Assembly: GCA_022826515.1 (NCBI GenBank) | Contig: JAJDUT010000099.1 | Span: 1 to 59,698 of the forward strand | DNA length: 59,698 nt | Source of the DNA: Candidatus Latescibacterota bacterium | Lineage (GTDB): Bacteria; Latescibacterota; UBA2968; UBA8231 | Reading direction: 5' to 3' | In this document: one piece after another, positions 1 through 9,945 of the stretch | Position numbering within the stretch: the first letter of the stretch is position 1 | How the letters are laid out: every line of letters starts with the position of its first letter | Translations under genes and position numbers: made by a program | The notes under the pieces: generated by a model | Databases searched by the model: none | The model's input: only the letters and a program-made list of their open reading frames with translations | What the model was told of the DNA's origin: nothing

Positions 1-30
1 CCCCGGCACGAGTTTTATGCACCAAAGCCA
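1..30 (+). repeat. Left arm of a 30-bp perfect inverted repeat
   Basis: These 30 bases are the exact reverse complement of 59560-59589, so the whole window is bracketed by inverted copies. The inner 12-mer gttttatgcacc also occurs at 36628-36639 and 40200-40211, inside the duplicated uvrA leader. The repeat could be a dispersed intergenic element or an assembly-graph end. No ORF or transposase is attached to it. Confidence 0.85.
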
Positions 31-142
31 TACCAAACTCCGAAAGAATCTGAATTCTCTGCAAGACCTTTCCTCTCGGCTTGGGTCGAAGCGAAAGTAG
101 AAAGTCCCTGACCGGCTTTTGTTCGTTTTGGTTTTGATAAAA

Positions 143-174
143 TTCAACAGAATACATACGAGAAGACCTATAAT
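143..174 (+). promoter_or_regulatory. Possible promoter upstream of glgB
   Basis: A perfect TATAAT lies at 169-174. The best upstream hexamer is ttcaac at 143-148, but the spacing is about 20 bases, longer than the sigma70 optimum. The rest of 31-301 shows no gene and only weak coding potential. The promoter would leave a leader of about 120 bases before glgB. This rests on motif matching only. Confidence 0.3.
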
Positions 175-301
175 AGCTGTCTCACTTCAGCAAGACAAGA
201 GAAACAGAGGGGTGCCCGCGCACAGACGCCGTATTAGGCTTGCTTGTAGTTCCCCCAAATTGACCTATCTTCTCAAGGATGTTCAACACTGAAATCCGAG
301 T

Positions 302-2491
302 GTGTTCATGCAGGTAACGCTTGAACCGCAGACCATAGAAACCCTTGTACGCGGCGAATGCGCCGATGTGTTCTCAGCCTTGGGTATGCACCCTTTAGAC
401 GAGGGATGCGTCGTGCGCGCGTTCTTGCCCCAAGCAGCGCGTGTGCGAGTCGTGGAGCGCGGGGGGCAAAACGCGAGCTTTCCCGCGGCCAAAATCCATG
501 CCGACGGGCTGTTCGAGGCGCGGATCACCGGTCGCAGTACACCCTTTGCCTACCATCTGGAAATAACCGACGCGCAAGGCGAGGTCCGCTACTGCCGCGA
601 TCCGTACTCGTTCTGGCCGCAACTCGCGCCCCACGACCAATACCTCTTCAACGAAGGAACGCACTACCGCGCCTACGAGATGCTGGGGGCGCATCCGCGT
701 TGCATCGACGGGACTGAAGGCACGTATTTCGCAGTGTGGGCGCCGAGTGCCCGCCGGGTCAGCGTGGTCGGCGATTTCAACGGCTGGGACGGTCGGCGGC
801 ACTGTATGCGCTCGCTGGGCGAGTCTGGGATCTGGGAGCTGTTCGTCCCCGAGGTGGGCGCAGGCGCACTCTACAAGTACGAAATCCTCAGCCGCGCCGG
901 CGACGTGCTGCTCAAAAGCGATCCCTTTGCCTTTGCGGCCGAGCCGCCGCCCCGCACCGCTTCCGCAGTCTGCCGGAGCGATGCGTTCGCTTGGAGCGAC
1001 GACGCGTGGATGGCCGCGCGACGGGAGCGCAACTGGGTGGAAGCGCCCCTCGCCATCTACGAGGTGCACCTCGGCTCGTGGCGTCGCAACGGCGATGCCT
1101 ATCTCGACTATCGCACGCTGGCTCACCAATTGGTTCCCCACGTAGCTGAGCTGGGCTTTACCCACATCGAGCTGATGCCAGTAGCCGAGCATCCCTTCGA
1201 TGGCTCGTGGGGGTATCAAGGAACGGGGTATTTCGCCCCGAGCGCGCGCTTTGGCACGCCCGAGGATTTCGCCTATTTCATCGACTATTGCCACCGCCAC
1301 GAGATCGGCGTGATTCTCGACTGGGTGCCCGCGCACTTCCCCGGCGACGCCCACGGCTTGGCCCAGTTCGACGGCACCAGCCTCTACGAGCACCGCGACC
1401 CGCGCCAAGGGCGGCATCCCGATTGGCAAACCTGCATATTCAACTACGGCCGCGCCGAAGTCCGCTCCTTTCTCATTTCCAACGCCCTGTTTTGGCTCGA
1501 ACGCTTTCACCTCGACGGCCTGCGGGTCGATGCCGTGGCCTCCATGCTCTACCTCGACTACTCGCGCTTAGAAGGGGAATGGGTGCCCAACGCCTATGGC
1601 GGGCGCGAAAACCTCGAAGCCATCGACTTCCTCAAACAGCTCAATACGACCGTCGGCGAGCACTATCCCGGTGCCTTGATGATCGCCGAGGAATCAACGG
1701 CTTGGCCGGATGTTTCCCGCCCCGCCGACTCCGATGGCCTCGGCTTTGACTTCAAGTGGAATATGGGCTGGATGAACGACATGCTGCGCTACATGCAGCG
1801 CGATCCGATCCATCGCCGCCATCACCAAGCCGACCTGACCTTTGGCTTGCTCTACGCCTATGCCGAAAACTTCGTATTGCCGCTGTCGCACGACGAGGTG
1901 GTACACGGCAAGCGTTCGCTGTTGAGCAAGATGCCCGGCGACGCTTGGCAGCAACTGGCCAACTTGCGCTTGCTCTACGGCTTTATGTACGGGCACCCGG
2001 GCAAGAAGCTGCTGTTTATGGGGGCCGAACTGGCACAGTGGGAAGAATGGAATCACCAAAGCGAACTGCACTGGTGCCTGCTCGACGACGAGAGTCATCG
2101 CGGCGTCTATCGCTGGCTCTGCGATCTCAACCAGCTCTATCGCCGCTGCGCGGCCTTGCACCGCACCGATGCACACCCCGATGGTTTTGAGTGGATCGAC
2201 TGCTCGGACTCTGCGCAGAGCATCGCGGCTTTTGCGCGCCGCGCCGAGGGCGAAAAATCCCTGATATTCGTCTGCAATTTCACTCCAGTTCCCCGAGATG
2301 ACTACCGGCTCGGCTTGCCAGCCGCCGGACCGTACCGCGAGGTGCTCAACAGCGACGCCGAAATCTACGGCGGCAGCGGCGTGGGTCACGGCGGCTGGGT
2401 GCATACCGAGAAAGTCACCTGCCACGGCCGGCCGCATTCGGCGCGGTTGCGCCTGCCGCCGCTGGGCGTGTTAGTTCTAGAGCCGAAGTAG
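302..2491 (+). CDS. glgB: 1,4-alpha-glucan branching enzyme GlgB
   Basis: GlgB moves alpha-1,4 segments of a growing glucan to form alpha-1,6 branches in glycogen. The 729-residue length matches the bacterial family. An N-terminal domain is followed by a CBM48 module (FAVWAPSA...GDFNGWDG, about residues 145-165) and a GH13 barrel. The catalytic residues are visible: nucleophile Asp410 (GLRVDAV), acid/base Glu463 (MIAEES) and Asp531 (LSHDEVV), matching the E. coli D405/E458/D526 pattern. The start is taken at GTG 302; ATG 308 is two codons later in frame, and neither has a strong ribosome-binding site. No other glycogen gene is in the window, so this is an isolated glycogen gene next to an unrelated ABC permease. 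Confidence 0.95.
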   Translation: MFMQVTLEPQTIETLVRGECADVFSALGMHPLDEGCVVRAFLPQAARVRVVERGGQNASFPAAKIHADGLFEARITGRSTPFAYHLEITDAQGEVRYCRDPYSFWPQLAPHDQYLFNEGTHYRAYEMLGAHPRCIDGTEGTYFAVWAPSARRVSVVGDFNGWDGRRHCMRSLGESGIWELFVPEVGAGALYKYEILSRAGDVLLKSDPFAFAAEPPPRTASAVCRSDAFAWSDDAWMAARRERNWVEAPLAIYEVHLGSWRRNGDAYLDYRTLAHQLVPHVAELGFTHIELMPVAEHPFDGSWGYQGTGYFAPSARFGTPEDFAYFIDYCHRHEIGVILDWVPAHFPGDAHGLAQFDGTSLYEHRDPRQGRHPDWQTCIFNYGRAEVRSFLISNALFWLERFHLDGLRVDAVASMLYLDYSRLEGEWVPNAYGGRENLEAIDFLKQLNTTVGEHYPGALMIAEESTAWPDVSRPADSDGLGFDFKWNMGWMNDMLRYMQRDPIHRRHHQADLTFGLLYAYAENFVLPLSHDEVVHGKRSLLSKMPGDAWQQLANLRLLYGFMYGHPGKKLLFMGAELAQWEEWNHQSELHWCLLDDESHRGVYRWLCDLNQLYRRCAALHRTDAHPDGFEWIDCSDSAQSIAAFARRAEGEKSLIFVCNFTPVPRDDYRLGLPAAGPYREVLNSDAEIYGGSGVGHGGWVHTEKVTCHGRPHSARLRLPPLGVLVLEPK

Positions 2492-2557
2492 AGCGATGCT
2501 AATTTGCCATGCTTGCCAAACGCGCCCAATGCCGGAGTTCGGCTAGAACCACTCCAA

Positions 2558-3406
2558 ATGCTTGAGATACTTTCACACGTCGCTAGCGAACTGCGGCGGC
2601 TCGGCAAACAGCGTCTCGCGCTGATCGGCGGCGGGGTCTTGGCGAGTGCGGGTCTAGTCGCGCTGCTGGCACCGCTGTTGGCCCCGTACGATCCACTGGC
2701 GCAAAACCTCTACGCGCGCTTGCAGCCGCCGTCGGCCAGCCACTGGCTGGGGACGGACGACTTTGGCCGCGACATCTTCAGCCGCATCGTGTACGGTGCC
2801 CGTATCTCGCTGCGGATCGGACTAGTCGCCATCGCGTTAGCCGCTTCCACCGGCACCTTGCTCGGCCTCGTGGCCGGGTATCGCGGCGGGGTTGCCGACA
2901 TGCTCATCATGCGGCTGATGGACCTGATGCTGGCCTTCCCCAGCATCCTGTTGGCCATTGCCATCGTCGCCGTCATCGGGCCGAGCATCGACAATACCAT
3001 TCTCGCCGTCAGCATCGTGTTAGTGCCACAATTTGCCCGCCTCATGCGCTCGTCCGTGTTGACCGTGCGCGAGGCCACGTACGTCGAGGCCGCGCGCGCA
3101 CTGGGGGCGAGCGAATCGCGGCTGCTATTCTACAGCATCTTGCCCAACTGCACAGTCCCGCTCATCGTGCAAGCCACACTCAGCTTGGGCACGGCTATCC
3201 TCGACGCGGCCGGGTTGAGCTTTTTGGGCTTGGGAGCCCAGCCGCCGACTCCCGAGTGGGGAGCCATGCTATCCGGCGGGCGCGAACTGCTCCTGCAAGC
3301 GCCGTGGGTCATGGCCTTTCCCGGACTAGCCATCTTCGTGGTCGTCCTCGCGCTCAACCTCTTTGGCGACGGGCTTAGAGACGCCTTGGATCCAAAAATC
3401 ACCTGA
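2558..3406 (+). CDS. ABC transporter permease, DppC/OppC family
   Basis: Inner-membrane permease of the peptide/nickel ABC importer family. About six hydrophobic segments are visible, and the ATPase-contact EAA loop near the C-terminal third reads EAARALGASE...LPN. The typical DppC N-terminal features (PYDPL, W-L-G-TDDFGRD) are also present. ATG 2558 gives 282 residues, normal for the family; an upstream in-frame TTG at 2504 would add 18 unlikely residues. It lies 67 bases after glgB. Its natural partners, the DppA- and DppB-type genes, are about 10 kb away on the other strand, and no DppD/F ATPase is in the window. The substrate cannot be read from the sequence; oligopeptide, nickel or sugar-like solutes are all possible. 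Confidence 0.88.
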   Translation: MLEILSHVASELRRLGKQRLALIGGGVLASAGLVALLAPLLAPYDPLAQNLYARLQPPSASHWLGTDDFGRDIFSRIVYGARISLRIGLVAIALAASTGTLLGLVAGYRGGVADMLIMRLMDLMLAFPSILLAIAIVAVIGPSIDNTILAVSIVLVPQFARLMRSSVLTVREATYVEAARALGASESRLLFYSILPNCTVPLIVQATLSLGTAILDAAGLSFLGLGAQPPTPEWGAMLSGGRELLLQAPWVMAFPGLAIFVVVLALNLFGDGLRDALDPKIT

Positions 3407-3422
3407 TGGGGAGTTGAGAACT

Positions 3423-5300
3423 ATGAAAAATACCCTCCCCCTGCTCTGCGCCCTCGCCCTGTCAGTGGGCGGCTGCGCGGGTCTGCGAGGCCATAAAGCA
3501 CCCGCCGAGCCGCCGGGCCCCGACCAAGCCATGCAGTACTTCGTCAAGGCCAAGGTCTTTGAAGCCCAACACAACTATCTCGGCGCCATAGTCGCCCTGC
3601 GCAACGCGGCCGACCTCGACCCGACTTCGCCCACCATCTACGCCCGCCTCGCTTACAATTACCAACGCATCGACGACCCCCACATGGCCGTCCACTTTGC
3701 GCGCAAGGGCTTGGCATTGGACGGCAGTCAGGTGGGGTTGCGCCGCCTGCTGATTCGCATCTTAGAGAGCGAAGGCGAGCGCGAGAGTGCCATCGATCAC
3801 ATTGAAGAGTTGCTGCGCTACGAGCCAGACAATTGGCTGCTCTACCGCCACTTGGCCTATCTCTACTTTGAAACGGGCCAACCCGAGCGCGTCGCCCCGC
3901 TCTTCAAGGAGGTGCTCGTCCAAGAGCACATACCACCGGGGGTCAAGGTGGATATAGCCGGCATTTTTTCGCGCATCAACCAGCAAAAAGAGGCCGAGCG
4001 CATCTATCGCCGCGTCCTCGCGGCCGACCCTATGGTCGAGGACGCTTGGCTGGGGCTGGCTGAACTCAAACTGGCGCAGGGATACCGCCACGAGGCCATT
4101 GCCATCTACCGCGAGGCCGCCGGCCACCTGCCCGACAGCAGCATCCCTTACCACTTGGCGCGGCTGATGGACACCGAGCACGACCTAGAGGACATCCTCG
4201 CCGAAGAGGGTGCCGAAGTGCTCTACCACTTGGGAGTAGCCCTGTCCGAGGCCGGCCAGTACGACCAAGCGACGTTGATCTTTAAGCGCATCGTCGAGAT
4301 GCAGCCCCAAACGGTTGAGCAGTGGACCGACCTAGCGCGCTACTACATCTACTTGGAGGACTACGATTCGGCCACCGCGGTCCTCAGCCAAGCGGCCGAG
4401 GCCATGCCCGACAGCAGCGAGATCTACCTGTACTGGGGGACGGCCCTCGAAAGCACTGAGCGCTACGACGAGGCCATCGCCGTGTACCAGCGCGGCCTTG
4501 AGCGCCTGCCCGACGCGGTTGATCTGTATCTGTACTGGGGGCTGGCGCTAGAGCAACAAGACGCTTGGGCAGCGGCGATAGAAGTCTATCGCCAAGCCCT
4601 TGCAGCATCCCCGGGCCATGCCGCCCTGCACGTGCGGTGGGGCATCAGCCTCGGGCGGCAGGGACAGTGGGAAGACGCGCTGGCCCAATACGAAACAGCG
4701 GCCTCACTCGACCCTGCGTACAGCTCAACCTTTCTGCACTGGGGCATCGCGCTCGAGGAGCTAGCGCACTGGGAAGCGGCCCTTGAGAAGCTGAATCAGG
4801 CCGTTGCCCTCGCCAACGACAAGAGCCGCGTGCTCTTTTACCTCGGTGCCTGCTACGAACAGGCCTCGCGCAAACTGGGCCGCGACGAGTACTTCGACCG
4901 CGCTGTAGAGACCTTCCAACGCCTGTTGGAAATCGAGCCAAACGATGCGTACGCGCTCAATTACCTCGGCTACATGTACGCGGACAAGGGCGTGCGGCTG
5001 ACAGAAGCGGTTGCGCTCTTGGAGAAGGCGATCGCGCTCGAACCGGACAACAGCGCGTTCCTCGACAGCATCGGCTGGGCCTATTTCCGCCTCGGCGAAC
5101 TGGCACAAGCCGAACAATACCTGCAACAAGCCTTAGAGTATATGGACGAGGGCGATCCCGAGGAGCAGGCCGTGATCTTCGACCACGCCGGCGACATTGC
5201 CAACGCCCTCGGTAAAATGGACGAGGCGCGCGTGCATTGGCAAAAAGTGCTGGAACTCGCGCCGGACAACGAAGAGGTCCAGCGCAAGCTGCTCCCGTGA
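3423..5300 (+). CDS. TPR-repeat lipoprotein
   Basis: A 625-residue lipoprotein. A signal peptide ends in a lipobox (LSVGGC) and is followed by about 14-16 tandem tetratricopeptide repeats through the rest of the chain (recurring A..Y..A......P.....A). TPR arrays are protein-docking scaffolds; in this position it is probably tethered to the inner leaflet of the outer membrane. ATG 3423 is chosen because it begins the signal peptide and has GGGGAG about 9 bases upstream; an in-frame extension to 3363 overlaps the permease and lacks secretion logic. Its TGA overlaps the ATG of the next gene by one base (TGATG), implying translational coupling with the LolB-like lipoprotein. No specific partner is identifiable. 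Confidence 0.85.
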   Translation: MKNTLPLLCALALSVGGCAGLRGHKAPAEPPGPDQAMQYFVKAKVFEAQHNYLGAIVALRNAADLDPTSPTIYARLAYNYQRIDDPHMAVHFARKGLALDGSQVGLRRLLIRILESEGERESAIDHIEELLRYEPDNWLLYRHLAYLYFETGQPERVAPLFKEVLVQEHIPPGVKVDIAGIFSRINQQKEAERIYRRVLAADPMVEDAWLGLAELKLAQGYRHEAIAIYREAAGHLPDSSIPYHLARLMDTEHDLEDILAEEGAEVLYHLGVALSEAGQYDQATLIFKRIVEMQPQTVEQWTDLARYYIYLEDYDSATAVLSQAAEAMPDSSEIYLYWGTALESTERYDEAIAVYQRGLERLPDAVDLYLYWGLALEQQDAWAAAIEVYRQALAASPGHAALHVRWGISLGRQGQWEDALAQYETAASLDPAYSSTFLHWGIALEELAHWEAALEKLNQAVALANDKSRVLFYLGACYEQASRKLGRDEYFDRAVETFQRLLEIEPNDAYALNYLGYMYADKGVRLTEAVALLEKAIALEPDNSAFLDSIGWAYFRLGELAQAEQYLQQALEYMDEGDPEEQAVIFDHAGDIANALGKMDEARVHWQKVLELAPDNEEVQRKLLP

Positions 5301-6058
5301 TGCATACTTCGCGCTCGGGGCACCCCCGAAATTTCCAGACAGCTTACAAATGGTTCGCGCTCTGCGCCCTCGCGCTCGCTTGCGCGCCACCGCCAGTGGT
5401 GCGGGAAGGCTGGGATGCGACTCAAGGTCCGGCTGCCCTGCTCGCTGCTTCGACGTCCCTCGCCCAGTTCAAGGACCTAACGGCGGAAGCGGCCATTGAA
5501 CTGCGGCGCGGCAAGATGCGCGATCGGGGGACAGCCCTCGTGCAGCTAGTCAACCCAGATCTATTCCGCGTCGAAGTGCGCGGCCCCTTTTTCACGCACA
5601 TTTTTACGGCGCTGCTCGAAGGCGATAGCCTGACTGTGTACGGCCGAGGCATGGATCGGCCCTTAAAAGGATCAGTGCATGGCCGCTTGCTAACCACGTT
5701 GACCGGGTTGGATTTCGGCGAGTGCGACCTGCGCTACGCCTTGCTCGGCTTTGTCGAGCCGGGTGCCATCGTCGAGCCAGTTGAGTATCCGCATGCCGAC
5801 CACGCGGTGGTCGCACTCGCGGGAGGACGGCGGGCTTGGCTAGACCTACGCCGGGGCTTGGTGTTGCGCGAGAGCATCCCCCTGCCCGAGGGCGAAGTCC
5901 TGCTCCGCGAGCTAGGAGAATATCGGCGGGAACAAACACTCTATCTGCCGCGTCGGGTGGAACTACGTCAGCGCGATGTCCTGCTGGCGTTGTCCTATAA
6001 AAACTACGCTTTCAACCGCGGGCTGGACGCCGAACAGTTGCGCCGGGGTGTGCCTTAG
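5300..6058 (+). CDS. LolB/DUF4292-like outer-membrane lipoprotein
   Basis: A 252-residue protein with a signal peptide and lipobox (ALAC at about residue 25), followed by a beta-rich region (RVEVRGPFF, SLTVYGRG, LYLPRRVEL) that resembles the half-barrel of LolB or DUF4292 proteins. LolB-type proteins carry acylated clients to the outer membrane; DUF4292 members have no proven function. ATG 5300 overlaps the stop of the TPR gene, so the pair is likely co-translated and may work together in envelope assembly. An upstream in-frame extension to 5237 runs inside the TPR gene and is rejected. The fold assignment is by sequence feel and is only moderately secure. Confidence 0.65.
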   Translation: MHTSRSGHPRNFQTAYKWFALCALALACAPPPVVREGWDATQGPAALLAASTSLAQFKDLTAEAAIELRRGKMRDRGTALVQLVNPDLFRVEVRGPFFTHIFTALLEGDSLTVYGRGMDRPLKGSVHGRLLTTLTGLDFGECDLRYALLGFVEPGAIVEPVEYPHADHAVVALAGGRRAWLDLRRGLVLRESIPLPEGEVLLRELGEYRREQTLYLPRRVELRQRDVLLALSYKNYAFNRGLDAEQLRRGVP

Positions 6059-6112
6059 AATGGGGTGTGGTGACCGGCCTCCCTCTTAGCAGCCAAACGG
6101 AGCAAAAGACGA

Positions 6113-8641
6113 GTGAACCCTAGCTTGAGACATTTACTGATCGCTTGCTGCCTTGCCATCGGCGCAGTCTCCACGCTCGGAGCACAGGCATTTCTCTGCG
6201 CCGGACACGCGGCGGACGAGCCGCGCCCCGCCGCCAAAATCGCCAGCGATGTGCGGCTACCCGTGCTGCCGGCTAGCGGCTCAATCTACGTCCTGACAAT
6301 CTTCGCCCGTTTCGCCGATGAAGCACCTACACCCGTGCCCGCGTGGGCTGACCAGCTCTTTGACGCCGAGCACGAGGGGAGCTTTGCCCACTTCTATCAC
6401 GCGATGTCCTTTGGTCAACTCGCAATCGCCGGCGAGGTCCTGCCGCGCCGCTTGGCCGCCTCACAAGCAGCATCCGCCTATTTAGCCGATGCCCCGGGCC
6501 AGCGCGGTCGCTACGGAGATTTCGCGCGCGAGATCCTCGCCCAAGTCGATGCCCAAATCGACTTGGCGCGCTTTGACAACGACGGCCCCGACGGCGTTCC
6601 TAACTCCGGCGACGACGATGGCTGGGTCGATTATATCTTCATCAACATGCAGTCGGTGCCCAACGGCTTTTTGTTTGGCTCGGCGACCGGGTTGGTGGGC
6701 TTGGGCTTGGCAGAAAAACCTTTTGTATCCCGGGCGCTTGGCCCCGACGGCAGCCCTATTCGCGTCAGCGGTTTGCCGCCGCAGGGAGCGATTCAGGAAA
6801 CGGGTAACTCCGCCCAGACCGTGGGGGTGATGGCCCATGAGTTTGGGCACAGCCTAGGACTACCCGATTTTTTCGATACCTCCTTTCTCAAAGACCCCAC
6901 CCAAGATCCAGCCGAAGACAGCGCCGGTATTGGCCGCTGGGGCTTGATGGGTTGGGGAGCGCATGGCTGGGACGGCATGAGCGGTCCAGTGGCCTTCAGC
7001 GCCCGCAGTCTAGAGCAATTGGGTTGGATCGGCGCGAAAAACGAGCGACTGATCTTGGTCGAGCGCGACCGTTGGGATCTGCGGGTGCGCGATTTGTACT
7101 CCGGCGGCGCGATATACAAAATTCCGTTGCGCAGTGAGACGCCGAATAACAACACCCTGTGGACGGAATATCTGCTGCTGGAATATCGCGGTCGGGAAAA
7201 CTACTACCACCGAGGCGGGCCTGCCTCTGGGCTGCTGGTCTGGCACGTCCGGCCCCAAGTCTTCGACAACGACGACGAACGACTCAAGCACCTCGATCTA
7301 GTTGCCGCTGACGGTCAATATGCCGACGCCGGCTTTCCCATCGGCCAGACGGCCGACCGCTTCGCTGGCCGCGACAATCTCGACTTCTGGGCACACGACG
7401 CTTCTTACGCCCGTGCCCGGGGCGGCAATCTCGGCGACGCCAGCGATCTATTCGATGGAGTGCGCTATCGCCATCTCGCCGTCGAGACCAATCCCTCGAC
7501 ACTGGCTACGCCGACGCTCAGCCACGCGACCACGGGCCTAGCTCTGCAAAATATGCGGCCGGACGGCGACGGATTGGCGCTAGATGTGGTGATGCCGCGC
7601 TGGGGCGGGGTATTGCGCGAGGAGGTGCATTGGGCGGGCGAGGTGCTGATTGATGGCGATCTGACGGTTGCGCCCGCCGGCCGACTCGTGGTTTTCCGCA
7701 ATACCCAGATCAGGGTGGCTGGATCGGACCGCTTGCAGACGGGGTTGGATCCTGAACGGACCGAACTCCACATACGCGGCGACTTCGTCATCCGCTCGGC
7801 TGCCGTCTCGCAGATTGCCAATACCCTGCACGTCCATCCCGATACCACGCGCTTTCTAGCCGCAGTTCCGGGCGAGCAATGGGCCGGGATTTTTATCGCG
7901 CCAAATCCGACGAGCGAACTGACCTTTCCCATTGGCAGCTACGAGATTGTTGACGCAGTGCGCGGCCTAGTGGTCAAAGGAGTACCTGTGGCAGAAAATT
8001 TGGTCATTCACGGCTTTCTCTCCGCCCAAGCCGAAGGAGCCACCTTTGCGCCAGGGGCGCGCATCCCGCTAGCCTTGAAGGTCGAAAATCACTCGCCGCT
8101 CACCTTTCTCGCCAATGTGCGCACTTTTATCGAGTGGAATAACCCGCTACTGCATCCGTCCAGCGGTGCTGCCCGTTCGCGCACTGTTTCCTTTCCGCCG
8201 GGCGAAAAGAACGTCTTCTTCTTCGGCCCAGACCCGACCCTGATTGAAGAGGCCACGCCCGGAACGGAAGTGGAATTTGCCATGCGCGTCGAAAAAGACG
8301 GTGCCCCGATATGGCGAGATACCTTTGCGATCGTTGTGGCGGACGCGCCGACCGCCTTGCCGGACGACTTCGCGCTGTTGCACAATTTCCCCAACCCCTT
8401 CAACGCAGAGACGCAAATTGCCTACCGCTTGCCGCGAGAGGCGCGGGTGCGGCTGACTGTATTCAACGCCATCGGCCAGCCGGTGCGCCAACTGGTCCAT
8501 GCTAGGCAGGCGGCGGGGACGCATTCGGTGACTTGGGATGGCCAAGACGACCGGGGTAGCCCGGTGGCGACGGGTATTTATTTTTATCGGTTCGCGGCTG
8601 GTTCCTTCTATCAAGTGCGGCCGATGGTTCTACTCAAATAA
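6113..8641 (+). CDS. Secreted M6-family metalloprotease with FlgD-like C-terminal sorting domain
   Basis: An 842-residue exported protein, GTG start, with an N-terminal signal peptide ending around residue 25-34. The zinc-protease motif HEFGHSLGLPD begins at His242, as in M6 (immune inhibitor A-like) peptidases, with an aspartate-rich stretch (DNDGPDG) just before it. The last ~90 residues form a FlgD-like Ig domain of the type used as a type IX or T9SS-like sorting signal: NFPNPFN, a central VTWDGQD.G and GIYFYRF, ending in LLK. A carboxypeptidase-regulatory or Ig-like stretch lies between. The protein is probably secreted to degrade extracellular protein, or retained on the surface. This domain pair supports an FCB-type host. 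Confidence 0.85.
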   Translation: MNPSLRHLLIACCLAIGAVSTLGAQAFLCAGHAADEPRPAAKIASDVRLPVLPASGSIYVLTIFARFADEAPTPVPAWADQLFDAEHEGSFAHFYHAMSFGQLAIAGEVLPRRLAASQAASAYLADAPGQRGRYGDFAREILAQVDAQIDLARFDNDGPDGVPNSGDDDGWVDYIFINMQSVPNGFLFGSATGLVGLGLAEKPFVSRALGPDGSPIRVSGLPPQGAIQETGNSAQTVGVMAHEFGHSLGLPDFFDTSFLKDPTQDPAEDSAGIGRWGLMGWGAHGWDGMSGPVAFSARSLEQLGWIGAKNERLILVERDRWDLRVRDLYSGGAIYKIPLRSETPNNNTLWTEYLLLEYRGRENYYHRGGPASGLLVWHVRPQVFDNDDERLKHLDLVAADGQYADAGFPIGQTADRFAGRDNLDFWAHDASYARARGGNLGDASDLFDGVRYRHLAVETNPSTLATPTLSHATTGLALQNMRPDGDGLALDVVMPRWGGVLREEVHWAGEVLIDGDLTVAPAGRLVVFRNTQIRVAGSDRLQTGLDPERTELHIRGDFVIRSAAVSQIANTLHVHPDTTRFLAAVPGEQWAGIFIAPNPTSELTFPIGSYEIVDAVRGLVVKGVPVAENLVIHGFLSAQAEGATFAPGARIPLALKVENHSPLTFLANVRTFIEWNNPLLHPSSGAARSRTVSFPPGEKNVFFFGPDPTLIEEATPGTEVEFAMRVEKDGAPIWRDTFAIVVADAPTALPDDFALLHNFPNPFNAETQIAYRLPREARVRLTVFNAIGQPVRQLVHARQAAGTHSVTWDGQDDRGSPVATGIYFYRFAAGSFYQVRPMVLLK

Positions 8642-8652
8642 CACTGAATCGT

Positions 8653-8682
8653 TTGACAGTTTTAGGTCCTCATGCGTACTTA
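8653..8682 (+). promoter_or_regulatory. Possible promoter for the Gfo/Idh/MocA gene
   Basis: A perfect TTGACA at 8653-8658 is followed 18 bases later by a poor -10 (tactta, 8677-8682). The position, between the M6 stop and the oxidoreductase ribosome-binding site, fits a promoter; the weak -10 leaves this uncertain. Confidence 0.3.
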
Positions 8683-8720
8683 TGAAGAGGGTATTTCAAT
8701 CATATTGGGGAGGAAATTTC

Positions 8721-9857
8721 ATGAGCAAACTCAGAGTAGGCATGATCGGCGGTGGCGGCCCGGATTCCTTTTTCGGCATGGTCCACAACCGCGCCATCGC
8801 GCTCGATGCCAGCCGCGAATTGGTCGCTGGTGCGCTGCGCTCCAATCCAGAGGCGGCACTGCGCGCAGCCGACGACTACGGTATCGAGGGCTATCCCACC
8901 TATCAGGCGCTGTTAGAGGCGGTGCAAAACGGCGAGCAAGCCCTCGATTACGTCACCATCGTCACGCCCAACTTCGCCCACTACGAGCCGGCCAAAGCCT
9001 TTTTGCAGGCCGGCATCCCAGTGCTCTGCGAAAAGCCCATCACCATGACAGTGGCCGAAGCCTGCGACTTGGCCCAGATCGTCGAGCGCCAGCAGGTGCC
9101 CTTTGTGCTGGCCCATACCTACACGGGCCATCCCATGATGATGTTGGCCAAGGAAATGATCCACCGCGGCGAGATCGGCCAAGTCCGCAAGGTGGTTTCT
9201 TGGTACAATCAGGGCTGGCTGGCCACGGCCCTAGAACAGACCGGCCAGCAGCAGGCGTCTTGGCGCACCGATCCCGCGCGCACGGGCATTTCCAACTGCG
9301 GCGGCGACATTGGCACGCACGCTTTTATCGCCGCGACTTGGGCAACCGGGCTGGCCGTCGAGCGGCTCTCGGCGCGGCTCAACACCTTTGTCGAAGGCCG
9401 CGTACTCGACGACGACTTCAACGTGATCGGCGAACTGGAAAACGGCGGCACCGCGCTAATCACGGCCACGCAAATCGCGGTTGGCTACCGCAACGACAAC
9501 GGCTTCCGCGTCTTCGGTACCAAAGGCTCCATCGAATGGCATCAGGAGCGGGCCGAATGCCTGCTAGTGCGCCACGGCGATGGCCGCGACATTACCTACT
9601 GGATTGGCGCTGAATTCGACCTCCCCGCGTCGGTCGCCTCGTATTTGCGGGTACCCTCGGGGCACCACGAGGACTTCTTCCCAGCCTTGGCCAATCTCCA
9701 CACTACCATTGAGCGGCTCATCCGCGCACGCCGTGGCGAACAGGACGTGCCCGCGGCCTTTCCGCATCCGGGCGTGCAGGAGGGTGTAGCAGGTATGAAA
9801 TTCGTCGCAGCCGCCGTAGAATCGTCCAACAACAGCGGCGCGTGGACGCAGGTTTAG
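8721..9857 (+). CDS. Gfo/Idh/MocA-family NAD(P)-dependent oxidoreductase
   Basis: A 378-residue two-domain sugar or inositol-type dehydrogenase. The N-terminal Rossmann fold starts with VGMIGGGG, and the family EKP motif is at residues 104-106. A C-terminal alpha/beta substrate domain follows (GGDIGTHAF). Members oxidise or isomerise hydroxyls of sugars and cyclitols using a tightly bound nicotinamide. ATG 8721 is chosen because GGGGAGG sits 7 bases upstream and the Rossmann strand starts at residue 4; an in-frame extension to 8538 runs back into the M6 gene. A second member of the family is at 57338 and a sugar-isomerase-like gene at 15224. The substrate cannot be assigned. Confidence 0.9.
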   Translation: MSKLRVGMIGGGGPDSFFGMVHNRAIALDASRELVAGALRSNPEAALRAADDYGIEGYPTYQALLEAVQNGEQALDYVTIVTPNFAHYEPAKAFLQAGIPVLCEKPITMTVAEACDLAQIVERQQVPFVLAHTYTGHPMMMLAKEMIHRGEIGQVRKVVSWYNQGWLATALEQTGQQQASWRTDPARTGISNCGGDIGTHAFIAATWATGLAVERLSARLNTFVEGRVLDDDFNVIGELENGGTALITATQIAVGYRNDNGFRVFGTKGSIEWHQERAECLLVRHGDGRDITYWIGAEFDLPASVASYLRVPSGHHEDFFPALANLHTTIERLIRARRGEQDVPAAFPHPGVQEGVAGMKFVAAAVESSNNSGAWTQV

Positions 9858-9945
9858 CGCGGCGCACCGCTTTTTAAAACTATGTAGGCTCCATTAGGAG
9901 TTCTAATAGCTAGAGCTTCATAAACCCTTTTCAGGAGAATTTTCC

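Noticed and set aside
395..1510. Long minus-strand ORF (371 codons) opposite glgB
   Set aside because: It lies wholly inside glgB, has no family signature and reads like a GC-skew shadow.
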